Shown: in pieces, positions 9,497 to 21,584 of the stretch
Layout: each line of letters opens with the position of its first letter
How positions within the stretch are numbered: the stretch's first letter is position 1
Origin: Bryopsis sp. KO-2023
Taxonomy: Eukaryota; Chlorophyta; Ulvophyceae; Bryopsidales; Bryopsidaceae
Assembly (NCBI GenBank): GCA_030272585.1
Contig: BSYQ01000003.1
Location: forward strand, 3,906,001-3,970,000
Length of the DNA: 64,000 bases
Direction: 5' to 3'
Translations under genes and position numbers: made by a program
The notes under the pieces: generated by a model
Seen by the model: the letters and a program-made list of their open reading frames with translations, nothing else
Databases searched by the model: none
Told to the model about the DNA's origin: nothing

Positions 9497-10784
9497 GTTG
9501 AAACAGGGATAGTTCATCTAAACTATGGAGCATCTCTTCAGCCAACATGTAATAATTCATTGCTCAAGTTTCACATGTCGAGCACGTACTTTTATTTTGG
9601 ATATGTTTGACACATCTGACATGGTGGCGGCAGGAGCGCCTGCAACTGTGTTCGAATTCGAGGATATTGCAGTCCAAGATCAATTGGAGATCAACACAAT
9701 TACAAAGAGGAACACTGAGAGCACAACCAAACAGCCTTCATGTTCTACACTGGGCTGAACACACTTGTGAACTTCAAAGCTGCTGCAACAATATTCTAAC
9801 TACTGCGTCTCACCACACCAAACACACAACATATTTACATCCTTTTCGTACATTTCGCTTCTACTCCTCTCATTCATCCTCATCCTCTTTCACCCAACGC
9901 TCAAAACAATCACTTGTGGTTACAAAAAAAACTTTCTACTTAAAAACTCAAAAACTTAAAATCCAGCCGCTCGCTGACACATCTATGTTTGGCTTTTGTT
10001 TGTACAGAAGGAATTTTCCAACCTTTTCTCAGCCCAAGCCGATGGATGAGTTCCCCTACTCCAGAAACTGCCCTCCCACCTTGTGAGCCCTCAACATCGA
10101 TCGCACGAAGATCACTAGCGAATCCCACAGCCTCTTCACAGTAACAAAGTCGACCCCTCGGCGAATCGCATATGAATCCATGTTCGAATAGATCGCCACT
10201 TCCTGGAGCAAATGGTCCAACGATACCGCCTGCCGAGCCGACCCCTTTTCCACGCCGAGTCACCGAACAGTGAATTCTCTGTGCTTCCGGCAATTATCTT
10301 CAAGTTTATTGTTTCCGAAAATGGCCAAGCCGAGTGTCTGCCGTTTGGCGAAGTCAGTGGTGTCGACAGCAAGACTGGTCGACAAACTGGATTATAACAA
10401 CCGAACTCGGGAAAAAGATCGAACAAAAATATCCCTAGCTCTGTTGCGTTCACATCTTGCTGAACTTGCAAACATGCACGCTTCTGGGGTCGCAGATATG
10501 ACGAACTTAAGCGAAAACCTTCTTCCATCGATTCGATGCCATTGGTAGCGACAATTTGGCACGTTGAACGTGGAGGTCTGACCCGTTGCGCATGAGTCGA
10601 GCAACATCTCAATGAATTATCAAGAAACATTGTCTTTCTGTCTGCCAGAAACTGGTTTTTCGCTGCCTAGTCCTACGCACGCAAGCATCCTTCAAGGCAC
10701 TCAGACCTTTTAACGCCGCCAAAGAGTTCTGGTCGTTACTTCTTCCTTTTCGTTTATCGTTCGGAGCCTACGGGAAAAAAAAAG
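9497..10784. other. No convincing gene
   Basis: Short frames on both strands (for example one reading MAKPSVCRLAKSVVSTARLV, about 10321-10548) have no recognised family and no supporting splice structure. I see no RNA gene or clear mobile element. Confidence 0.4.
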
Positions 10785-11548
10785 ATGAGCGAAAATCGTA
10801 ACGAATCCGTCGTTGGTCGAGTAATCACGGACGACGAGGACGGAGCAAGAGCAGAAGAGATATTTCAGAGAAGACGAGTGAGATTCCGGCGCGCACCTTT
10901 GGGGGACATAAGTTTCCTCCATCCAAACGCAGGAAGTGATTCTTTTGGTGCCTTCTTTTGTTCTCGATCAAGATTATTTGCAAGGAGTCGACCTAAAGTC
11001 GACGATCGGAAAAACGTCTTTAAGAAAAAAACTACTTCGCTCTGTCGACTTAAAAGGGAAACGTAAGGTTCGAACGCGAGTTCGTCGGTTCGTTGAATAA
11101 AATTTGTTCGATGTTCCTGGCGCGTTCGGCGTCTTTCTTCACACACATCCGCTTGTATTCTCGGTCTTTCTTCCTATTCTTTTGAGGATAATATCTTTTC
11201 AATGAAGTCGATAAACTCACGGTTTTTTCACCCATCTGTTCACTACCTCGGCGACGAATTTGTTTTTCACGATCCATCAGGCACCACCAACTCCGCCAGC
11301 TCCGCCAGTGAGGTCTTCCCGTCGGCGAACACGCGAAGAAGCCGGCCTGGATACAGGTATGTTCACTTCTCTTCGACTCTGCTTTTGGTTCTTGATTTGG
11401 AAAAAGTTGCGCCATCAAGCTTGGAAGATGTTCCACGCTGGCGACAGGTTGCTTTATAAGAACGCGTTTTTCTTTTGGTACAGACGTGCAAGACCTCGTG
11501 GAGCGATACAAACGCTTGAAGATCTCGAGGCATATGCGTTTTCGATAG
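10785..11548 (+). CDS. Small three-exon gene, 77-residue protein of unknown function
   Basis: Proposed exons are 10785-10877, 11281-11356 and 11484-11548, each bounded by good sites (GTGAGA, CATCAG, GTATGT, GGTACAG). They total 234 nt in frame. The protein starts MSENRNESVVGRVITDDEDG, has a short acidic helix-like segment, a proline-rich linker (APPTPPAPPV), a basic patch SSRRRTREEAG and ends DLVERYKRLKISRHMRFR. The basic C-terminus could bind nucleic acid or another protein. I do not recognise a family. The first exon could also run on past the proposed donor to a stop at about 11064, which would give a different short protein. Confidence 0.5.
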
Positions 11549-14108
11549 GGTGGTCGCGCTGGCAGGAGGCTTAGGGAACTTTGCTCGGGTTTTTATCAAT
11601 AGCCAGACCTTGGGTTTTTCGGTCTGTAAATAGAGGGGGATTACTTTGGGCAGGGTTTAGACAGAGCTTGTAATTTGTGGATCTTTATGTTAGATATACG
11701 AACACTGGAATTTTATGTCTCGTGGCTTTGGAAAAGTTACAGAACAACAAATTCCCCATTTGTTTCACAGCTGAGCAAACCATATTGCCAGTGAGAAATT
11801 GAACTTGAAATCAATCCAATTGCACAACCTCCATGTTTCAGAAAACACACAGAGCTGGTTCACACTTGCAAAACCACCCACACTTGGGGTTTTCTGTTGC
11901 TCAACAGAAACCTGAGGTTGGGAGTTGGATCAAAAAAACAAGAAAGCTTGTGTCTTTGGTTTGAGACTCAGAGGAAAAACCTTCTTCCTTCTACTTTATT
12001 CATCAAGTCTGGACTTCCTGATGTGCACACTCCCGACATCAAATTTCCATTCAAATTGATGCACATAATTATTATTCACTTGTTTCACACACGATTTAAG
12101 GCAATCCTGGTCCATGGAGCCCCAACTTCAAGCGATGGAAACAATCACAAGGGATGCGCCTTGGTGCAACAACAACCGTGCATATTTATGGGAGCAGGTC
12201 GGGCTCTCCTTGTGATAAAGTTCGGAAATGGCACCGTGCGACGTTTCTACACGCTGCTGAGGAGTTTGAAACCAGTGTTCTATCGCTGCTCGTTCAGATG
12301 AGGCTGGTCGGGGAACTGTATTAACAGCTATGGTGCACGCTTTTTTTGCGCGTTTTCCCCCGAAGCCAAGGAAGAGTCGTCGAAAAAGAAGTGAAACTGC
12401 TCCACCATGCGACGACTTTCAATGTCGGTTGACGCATTCTTGCGACGAATCCGTTCATATTTGTGGAAACCTGGAACGAAGTCGATACAAACGGCGAACA
12501 ACATGCATCGCATGCTTCCCATGTTCGTCTGGCATCCCATGACAGACCAGCCATTTACCCAATGTGCCAGGGGCTTTGCAGATTCTATGGTGCTGAAAGC
12601 TGGTGGAGAGGGAGCCCACCAACTCCTTAACATCACTTGGAAAAATTTTCTTTCCTACAAGGCACCTGAAGGGAAAAAATTATCTAATTAAAAGTTAAAA
12701 AAACTCCCCATAGTAAATAAGCAACCGCCATAACTTACTTCCTGCTTGCATAATTGAAGAAAAGAAATAGAAGAAAAAAACGCAAGCTAATCCTGCCCAC
12801 ACTGGGTTCCGATCCTTGAAGGATTGATTAAAAACTCTTGTATCTATTCCAGCATTATGGAGCTCCATGGATACAAGATTCTCTCGAGAGAATCTGGAAT
12901 CTGTTTGTGCTTGAATAGGTCGCTTGGGCTGGGTGATACCTTTTTTTTGCTGTGGGTTGAAAACTCCACACAATCAAGAGATTCAGCCCCAAGACTGTCT
13001 TGGCTTTTTTCCTGGATGGAAAGTTCTCTCCACCCGTGAAACAGTCGGGCATCAACGTCTGAAAAAAAGTGACTTCAGTTTTTAATAATTTCCCCATGCA
13101 AAATGAGAAAACGGATTTCGGAATCAAAAGAACAACAAAATTACTCGTGTTGAACGAAAAAGAGCATCCTGGTCAAAAAAGCTCCAATCCAAAAGAGCTT
13201 AAACAGGACATTGAACACTGGCAGCATTCATCAACCTTCGACACCGCACACACTCGAGTCTCTCTTCCACCAAACTACCAAACAGAAAATAAAAATAATA
13301 CTAAAGAAAGAAAATCGCCTCTTGTGAGTAGAGAACGACGTGCATGTGGTCTGGGAGCTCTGAAGTGGGGCGATTTTTGGCTGTTTTTTGTGTGTAAGCT
13401 CGTTCATTCTCCGTCGTTCTTGTTTTAGATTCTTCCCGCCACTGTTAACAGCATATTTACCGTTCCATCGTTCAAACTTGTGGTTTCGTTCAACGAGCTC
13501 GTTGAAACTTCTCGAGAAAACTTTACACCTAAAGTTTGTGTGCCAATTCGAGTGGGAGCGAGGGATGAAGCAAGTGGCCAGAGTTCGAAGCGCAAAGGCA
13601 GGTCTCTTTTCTTGTACTCATTCCGTTGCACTCTCGGCGATCGAGCGAAGAGGTCAGTGGGTCAAGCATGAGGGTCGAGTCCACACCAAAACACTTGGAG
13701 CACCATTCACACAACCAATAGCTTCTCCTTGGTCGGCATTCGCTGTGTCGGACTTGCAGTCCGTAGAACTGTGCAATGACTAGCTTGATGAATTAATTCG
13801 GCTTGATGAGAGAAATGGAAATCGAACCCTCTTTGTTTGCTTCTTGAACTCCTCTCTTCACTCCACAAGCCACCCTCTGAATTTTGAGCGATTCTGGCAC
13901 ACCAAGGACGGAGGCTGAGAGCGAACCTAAGAGGTAAAGCTATGGCCTTCGCCACGCTCCACTTTAGGGAAAACTCGAAAATGCTGTTGTATCTTCGGGA
14001 GAAATAGATCCGAGAATCAAGCCGTCGACCAGATCTACCCCCTGCGGAAAGACAGGACCTGAGCAATGTCCGCTGATCGTGTCGTTGTGCGCAGGGTAGG
14101 GAATCAAC
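11549..14108. other. No convincing gene in 2.5 kb
   Basis: Several frames of 60-135 codons exist on both strands (11897-12301 and 13388-13783 plus among them). They lack recognised domains, overlap each other antisense and contain low-complexity runs. Part of the right end is probably the promoter and 5' leader of the FKBP gene that starts at 14109. Confidence 0.4.
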
Positions 14109-15602
14109 ATGTCGCTGCACGGTTTCGAAGTCAAGCCGGGAAAACCGACCACGTTCACCCCGGCTCCGGACATGCTTCGGTTATTTCTCAAGCATGCGGC
14201 GCTTCCTGCAGATTCGCCGAAAGATGCCCGCTCTAGTTTGTTGGTCAAGGGCGGAGAGATGGAGAGTGAGCTGTGTATCGGGACGTTGTCGAAGAAAGGT
14301 GTCGAACACATGGGGCTGGAGTTGGTTCTCAACGAAGACGACGAGGTGTCCGTCAAAGGAAACTGCGCTATCCATGTGGTTGGCCTAGCCACGGGTTTAT
14401 CTGATGAAGACGATGGAGATGGTCCCGAGGGGTTCGATCTTCAGGACCTGCAGGGTTTGCAGTTTGGACAGGGGGCCGATGACGATGACGAAGATGACGA
14501 TGACGACTACAACGAAAGGTATTGTTCCTCCCAAGTCAGACCGTTGGGATCAATCAACGAGCAGATAGGACGCACGTCGAAGAAAGCTCTTTCTGAACGA
14601 CACTCCTTTCCTTGGCTGGGCAGAGCTGCACCTCAGGAAGGCCGAATTCTAGATGAAAAACTTGTGTCATTTTTTGCCTGATGGGGCTGAGATAGCTGGT
14701 GAATCCTGCAGTGGTTGCCCTGAAAAAAACCTTTGTAGTTTGTTTAAAATTTAGTTTTCAATTTAATAAATATACCGATGCTGATCTGCTTCCAACGTTT
14801 TCCTTTGCTCAGCGATGACTCGGATATGGCCCGGGTGGAAGAGTTGGAAATGGAAGACAAAAAGAAAAAGCGTCCAAACGGGGTGAAGAAAACGCCAATT
14901 GTTGAATCGCCGCCTTCATCATCACATGATGACGATGATGATGATGATGATGACAGTGATGATGATATGGAGGAGCCACCCACCTTGTCGCAACTCACCC
15001 CACCAAAACGACAAGAGAAGAAAAAATCAAAGGGGAAGCAACCCGAAGCAGCCACCCCAACACCCCCACCGCAACAAAAGGGAAAGCACCAGAAAGGGTC
15101 GAAACGAGAGGCTGCAGAAATGGATAGCCCCGCCCCCAAGAGAGCCAAGGATGCAGAAGGCAAAAAGCAGAAAGGGGCCCCCCCCACTCCACAATCTTTG
15201 CCGAGTCCAGCATCGACGGCGAACACAGCTCCCACTCCTTCCCCTGGTAAGAGAAAGGACACTCGAAGATTCAAGAATGGCTTCGTGATTCACAACACGA
15301 AGTATGGGAACCCGGATGGCAAAGTGGCGAGGAAGGGCAAGAAAGTCTCGGTGACTTACGTCGGGAAATTGGAGAATGGAAAGGTGTTTGACAAAACCAA
15401 AGGCAAGAACAGTTTCGAGTTCGTTTTGGGGGCCGGTCAGGTGATCAAGGGCTGGGATAAGGGGCTGGAAGACATGAGGGTCGGAGATCAGAGGAAGTTG
15501 ACCGTTCCTCCTAGCATGGGGTATGGAGCAGAGGGCAGTCCCCCAGTCATTCCACCTAATGCCACCTTGATGTTTGACGTGACGCTGGAAAATGTTAAGT
15601 GA
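14109..15602 (+). CDS. Nucleolar FKBP-type peptidyl-prolyl isomerase with nucleoplasmin-like domain
   Basis: Exons 14109-14518 and 14813-15602 join in frame to a 399-residue protein. Residues 1-95 form a nucleoplasmin-like domain, starting MSLHGFEVKPGKPTTFTP as in plant FKBP43/53, insect FKBP46 and yeast Fpr3/4. Two acidic tracts follow (DDDDEDDDDD near 122-131 and a D-rich run near 175), then Lys-rich, Pro-rich linkers. The last 110 residues are an FKBP domain: SVTYVGKLENGKVFD, FVLGAGQVIKGWD, SMGYGAEG, ATLMFDV. The residues lining the FKBP12 pocket (Tyr, Phe-Asp, Val-Ile, Trp, Tyr, Phe) are all present, so it should be active. Family members act as histone chaperones at rDNA chromatin. The only intron falls between the two acidic tracts. 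Confidence 0.93.
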
Positions 15603-16884
15603 GATGGTCGACGGTCTGGTTTGGGGGCAGCGGGGCGTTTTTCGAAAACAAAAAAAAAAGAAAGAGATATTATTTGCGAGCAGACATCAGTGGGAGGTGG
15701 TCGAAGGAAAAATGGATGAGGAACGGAGAAAAAAAAGAAGAAGAATCAGAGAGGCGTCGCATTTCAGGGTTTTGTTTTGTTTGGTTTGATGGGTGGCAGA
15801 TGGGGTGCCAGAGTGAGAGAGAGAGAGAGAGCTTTGGCGAATAGCAGTTCATGTTTTCAATTTTCGGAGGGGTGCTTTTTAATTTTCAAAGCAGGTCGTG
15901 CATTAGCAAAACAGAACGCATAAGAATCATGGGTTGGGAAGCTTCCTGCTCCTGCACTCTTCCTGCTGATGATGGTGGTGGCGATAACAGCACTCCAGTG
16001 TTCATTTCTCGGCAATGCCAAAAAATTCAGCGCCATCCCAAGTACAGGGCAACCCTCTATCAGATGAAATCTATTGTCAACTGAAGGGAACTTACATAAT
16101 ATATTTTCATGTATTCTTATGTTTCACTACAGAAATGGGCTGGAGCTGGTAGTTGCCCAACAACATCAGACCTTCTCCACACCAGAATCATTCAACACCT
16201 TGTATCCCTCCAATTGACCAATCTAGAAATTAATCGCTGCCACACCGATGCGTCACCCCCCCCCATCACAAGGGGCAAAGAAAAGCAAATCCTCACAATA
16301 CATGACCTCCCCGATTCAGTTTCCACATGCATTCCTTGCCGAATCCAGCTTCCACGATGATAGGCTCTGCACAATGCAGCTTCCCGGCCACACCAGTGCT
16401 GCGCCGCCACCTTCGCGCCCTTTCACCTTCAGTGCAGTCCGCAGGGATCAGGCGGAGCGAGCACCGTGCGAATCACGGGCTGGTGCGTTGCCAGTCATGA
16501 GCCCCTTTCACATCCCAGTCCATTTCATTAAAGTTGAAAAAAATCAGCGGTGATCTATTTTCTGTTCTATTCAAATTTCTTCAATGCCAACCCTATAGAG
16601 CAACCCCCCCCCCCCTCCTCCACCACGAAACATAAAAGGAAATTGTGTATTATTTCATTTCATTACTAATTTATTGTGTATTTTCCCGAGTCAAAGAATA
16701 ATTTCTCTTCCTGGTTCAGCAAGTGAACGATGCACTGACATGAAGCATGTTTGATGAGAAGTCCATGATGCCATTGGGTTGTTTTCCCTTGGAGGGTTCA
16801 TTGGCCAGCTGATCATCTGTGCTGTTCTTGCATCAGGGTCGCAACAAAGATGCAACAAGAGGAGCTTTCTTCACAAATGCCGCC
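15603..16884. other. FKBP 3' flank and uncertain 5' region of carotenoid isomerase
   Basis: A Ser/Ala/Arg-rich frame starting at 16374 (MQLPGHTSAAPPPSRPFTF) ends at a possible donor (GTGCGT at 16483). It could encode a plastid transit peptide for the downstream carotenoid isomerase, but its phase does not match the acceptor CATCAG at 16836. There is a C run near 16602-16615. Confidence 0.35.
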
Positions 16885-19800
16885 ATGATGGAAAACCCAA
16901 TGGTCTCCACCAACCCCAGGGAAGATGTGGAGTATGATGCTGTCGTGATTGGATCAGGGATGGGGGGTCTGGCGGCGGCAGCTCAGTTGGTGTCCAAGGG
17001 GGCGAAAGTGCTGGTACTGGAAAAGTGAGACAGCCACCATGAATCGATAGAAAAATAACAACAACAGCGCAATAAAAATGCATGTTTTTGTTTGGACCCT
17101 GTCAAGAATGTACATATCATGCACGTCAATGAGCAAAACAAGAAATCCGAAAAACTTCTAAAGGCCCGAGCCAAGTGTGTCGAATGAGTGGTTTGCAGTG
17201 AATGTGATGGCATCGCTCCCATGTATGCCAGACATGCATATTGCATAAAGAAAAGCAAAATTTGATCGATTGGGGTCCCTGGATCATTTATCGGGTGTAA
17301 AACCAGTGTGTGTGTGTGTGTGTGTGTACCATCCACCAGATATATCATCCCTGGAGGCAGTGCTGGGTTCTATGATCGCAAAGGGTACACCTTTGACGTG
17401 GGCTCCAGTATGATGTTTGGCTTCGGGGAGGAGGGCACGACTAATTTGCTGACGAAAGCGTTGGAGAGCGTCGGCAAGAAAATGGAAACCGTGGCTGACC
17501 CCACTCAGATTTTCTACCACCTGCCAAAGAGCACAGCCCATCCAGATGTAAGTTCAGCAATCTGGACCAGACTGAAGGAAGCTGCTGGGCAGCTGCACTT
17601 CAACAAAAATTGAATGCATGGAGTGCATGCGTCAGGGCAATGGGGGATGTTACCATGTGAATAGAAATAGTTGATAAATGTCCTGCCTGACATAGATTTC
17701 TGTTTCCATAGGGTTTGAAAGTGCAGGTCTGGCGCGACTATGAGCAGTTTGTGGAGGAGCTGATTGATCGTTTTCCACACGAGGCCGAGGGCATCCGGAA
17801 ATTTTACGATGAGTGTTGGGTTGTGTTCAATGCGCTGAATTCACTCGAACTGAAAAGCTTGGAGGAGCCGCTGTACCTGTTGGAGCAATTTGCCAGACAA
17901 CCTGGGGCCTGCCTCGATTTGGCCTGGAGGGTGGCGCAGAACACCGGGGATGTCGCTCGGGAATTCATCAAGGTAAAAAAAAATGAGAAACATAGTCGAG
18001 AAATTGAGTGAATGAAACGAAGGGACCTGGCCTTCGATTTAACAGCAGCATTGAAAAGTTAAAATGCAGCTGTGAAGGTTTCCACATGATGGCCATATAG
18101 TTTTGAAATATGCTGGGAAGGATCGATGTCCTCCATTGTTCTCGAGCTGTTTGTGGTAATTTCAATTAAAAAAAAAAAAAGGTTTTTAGCAAACGATTAT
18201 GTACGGTAGATATGTCCTTTTCTTAATCACATTCAGAACCCCTTTTCTCTGTTTTTGTTGGGGGGAAGAACAGGACGAGGAGCTGCTGAAGTTCATCGAT
18301 ATGGAGTGTTTCTGCTGGAGCACCGTTTCGGCAGACTTGACCCCCCTCATCAATGCTGGAATGGTGTTCTGCGACCGGCATTTCGGTGGAATAAACTACC
18401 CGGTGGGTGGTGTCGGGAAAATCGCTCAGAACATGGCCGAAGGGATCGTGGAAAACGGGGGCGATCTGATGTACAAAGCGAATGTCTCGAAAATCATCAC
18501 TGAAGGAGAAGGGGAGGAGATGAAAGCTGTGGGCGTCCAGCTGGCAGATGGAAAGGTGTTCAGGCAAGCCATGTGCCTTATTAACCGAATCGACCTCCCA
18601 TCGTCTGTCCGAAAAACCTCAGATGCTCCCAACCAAAAATGTCAAGGAAAACGACCCCCACAATCTGAATCGTTTTTCGACCCGGGGGGGGGGTTGTTCA
18701 AACGATCGTGCATGGTGATTTTCACATTCTGGTGGTGATTTTGTTGGCATTGCTATTTATAGCACACTGGCAGCAGGGATTGGCATTGTTGATGGTAGAG
18801 TCTTAGTCCAGTCACAATGCTTCTGCCGAGAAATCAGGATGGGTTGTGTGCAGGGGCAAAACCGTGATTTCCAATGCGACTCGATGGGACACCTTCGAGT
18901 CCATGATCGGCAAGAGAAACCTGCCTCAGTCCGAGGTAAAATTCCGTGGAAGGTACAAGAAATCGCCCTCTTTCTTCAGCATGCATCTGGGGGTGAAGGC
19001 CGACTTGCTGGCGGCGGACGAGGATTGCCACCACATCATTTTGGAGGACTGGAGCATCATGGAGAATCCCAGAGGCACTCTTTTCGTTTCGATTCCAACG
19101 TTGCTGGATTCATCCCTGTCTCCGGAAGGAACGCACATCATCCATGCTTTTACCCCTGATTGGATCGATTCATGGACGGTAATGGATATATTATTATTTA
19201 TTTATTTTTTTTGGGGGGGGGGTTGATGGATAAAAGTTGAATGGAAATTTGGAGACATCATCCAAAAAAAAGAAGCACCGATCTGACAGTTTCTTTTCCG
19301 TTTCACTTTCAGTTCGTTTCTTAATGAACAGAGAGAATAATTGTTAACTTATGGATTGCTTTTTGGGGGGAGGATGGCAAGAGATTGTTATTCTTGCATC
19401 GAATGATCGACCAAAAAACATGCATCTTCAAGGTTTTATTTATTTATTTATCTATCTATTTCTTTATTTTTATTATTTATTTGTTTAATTTTAGGGAATG
19501 GAGCCGTTGGATTACCAGCGGAAGAAGGAAGAAGTTTCCAATGCTTTCATTGAAAGATTGGAGGCAGTTTTTCCAGGCATCAAAAATGCAGTCTTGTTCA
19601 AGTGAGTGCCTCCGTTAAAAAAAAAAAACACTTGGATTAAAACTTTTACCTGAAATAGGTGACAAGCTAAATGCGCTTTTTTTGATGTGCGATTTCCTTG
19701 GGCGGTTTGCAAATCCCTTGCATTTTTTCCACACTCTTTTTTTTTCTGTCGTTTTAAACTTCCCAATGACTTCTACCTCTGAAGGCTGTACGTTGCTACA

Positions 19801-20598
19801 AGAATCAATTTTTTTTTCGAGGGCTGTAAGTGAGGTTGCAGAATGCAGTCCTTTTTTTCTCGTTCGTCGGTGGGCACCTTCCAAGTGTCAAAAAAATCAC
19901 AAAGTGTCCTTTCCATTTCATTGGTTTCTGAAGGGGCGCAGAGAACAAAAAAAAACATAAATCTCGTTTGTAAGAAAACCCCTTAAACTTCACTTTAAGA
20001 AAACGCTGTCTGCCCCCTTTTCCTCCCTAAAAAAGAGGATTTGAAAAATGTCATTGATATTGTGTGGGTTCGTAACAGGGAGGTCGGCACCCCTCGAACA
20101 CACAGAAAGTTTTTGAACCGTGAGGATGGCTCCTATGGGCCCATACCATCTCGCCGACCTTTAGGGATGCTCGGAATGCCAATGAACACCACTTCCATCG
20201 AAGGACTGTATTGCGTCGGCGACAGCACCTTTCCTGGACAGGTACCCCATTTCATCATGCCCAGATTAAAAAAAAAATTTGAAAAACTTTCCGCCATACA
20301 AAATCCTGTTTCTTCAGTCAAGAACCCCTCTCTGGCAGTTTTTGGTTTTTGGTTCTGGGTATGCTTTCCTTCTTTGCATTCGTACTGCCATTATTGGTAG
20401 TGTTGGATGGACTCGTTTTTTTAAAGAAAGCTGCTGCTTTTTTGCTTTGCTTGTTTTGTTCAGGGTGTGAATGCCGTGGTATTTTCTGGCTTTGGATGTG
20501 CCCATCGCGTGCTGTGCGATTTGGGAAAGCAGCCCACAATTCCAGTAGTCGACGGAGCCTTCAAGAATTTCCTCAATTTCGTCCGTGACAATGCCTGA
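16885..20598 (+). CDS. CRTISO: Carotenoid isomerase (prolycopene isomerase), plastid
   Basis: Eight exons: 16885-17024, 17340-17547, 17712-17972, 18274-18563, 18854-19178, 19495-19601, 20079-20241 and 20464-20598, 1629 nt in frame, 542 residues. The enzyme isomerises cis bonds of tetra-cis-lycopene to all-trans-lycopene in plastids, using reduced FAD. The FAD-binding Rossmann motif is at the N-terminus ([16 protein letters not shown]). Plant-CRTISO blocks follow: [78 protein letters not shown] and [14 protein letters not shown]. Intron 4 appears to use a GC donor (AG before GCAAGCC at 18564). Plant homologues are about 50 residues longer at the N-terminus, so a transit-peptide exon is probably missing from this model. 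Confidence 0.92.
17308..17327 (+). repeat. (GT)n microsatellite just before a 3' splice site
   Basis: Ten GT units end about 12 bp before the CCACCAG acceptor of carotenoid isomerase exon 2, replacing the usual pyrimidine tract. Confidence 0.9.
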
Positions 20599-21584
20599 TG
20601 ATTTCAGCTTTTTTTAAAATTTTGAGATTTTTTCAAAAAAAAAAATTACATCATGTTTTCTTTTGCATTTCCCTGAGGAGGAGAAGGGGGCGCCGGCACT
20701 TGCATAATCCTCTTTCAGAATTTGTTTGAATCCGACTGCTGGAAATGTGGCTCGGACTGGCCAGGGCATTTCAGTTGGATTAGGCATTGCGGGGAAAGAG
20801 TTCAGAATTTGGCATTGAGATTGTTTTTGAGAATTTGTTTTGACATGAGCGAAAATAAACTCGTGGCTGCTTCCACATCATATGGCATAATGGCACACTG
20901 TCTTTTGTGCATCTCTTGTCCATTGTCTTTGAATTTCCTGGATCCAATTTCCGCACTTCATCTAATTCGCAAAAGCAATGTAAGAATGGGCACACACACT
21001 TTCAGATTTAATGAAAAATCAAGACTCAGGAGGGTGAAATGTTACCACCCTACTGGCAGCAATTGGCTTGTGCCTTCCGAAACACCCCCCACGACATCAT
21101 ATGAGCATCTGCTGATTTGTCAGTGGGATTCCACTGGGAAGGAAGTGGTGGGGCTTCTGTTGTAAACTCAAGAAGGAGATATCTGTTGGGGCCACTCTCA
21201 ATCATCAGAGCGTCATTCGCAGTGTCTGGGCATTCCAGCCACCAAAAACACAACAAAACGAAGTTATGCCGGAAAACCACAGGGAATATCGCCGCAGATG
21301 TCCTCCAGAAGGAGGGGTGAACTTCACACATTGGAGAAGGGAGGTTCATATCAAAACCATACGTCGTTGTAGCAAGTGGAACGCTGCCAGCTTTCAGCAA
21401 GGAGAAACCTCACCCACACAAAAAAAAAAAAATCACACACGATGAGGAACGTTTAGTCATTTCCGTTAGCGTGACCCGTTTCATTTCCAGCTCTCTGTCG
21501 TTTGATTTGCATCGAGTCGCTTGACGTGGAAGTCGACCACGCTGGACGGGAGCGAATCAAAAACCGGAGGTTGACTTACACACA
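20599..21584. other. No gene seen between carotenoid isomerase and the coiled-coil gene
   Basis: A plus-strand frame at 20722-21165 has no recognised domain and a composition unlike the neighbouring exons. I regard this as the 3' flank of carotenoid isomerase and the promoter of the next gene. Confidence 0.4.

Noticed and set aside
11897..12301. A 134-codon plus-strand protein gene
   Set aside because: No domain, irregular composition, no splice context; probably chance.
14744..15274. Minus-strand Gly/Ser-rich frame
   Set aside because: Shadow of the acidic and Pro-rich region of the FKBP gene.
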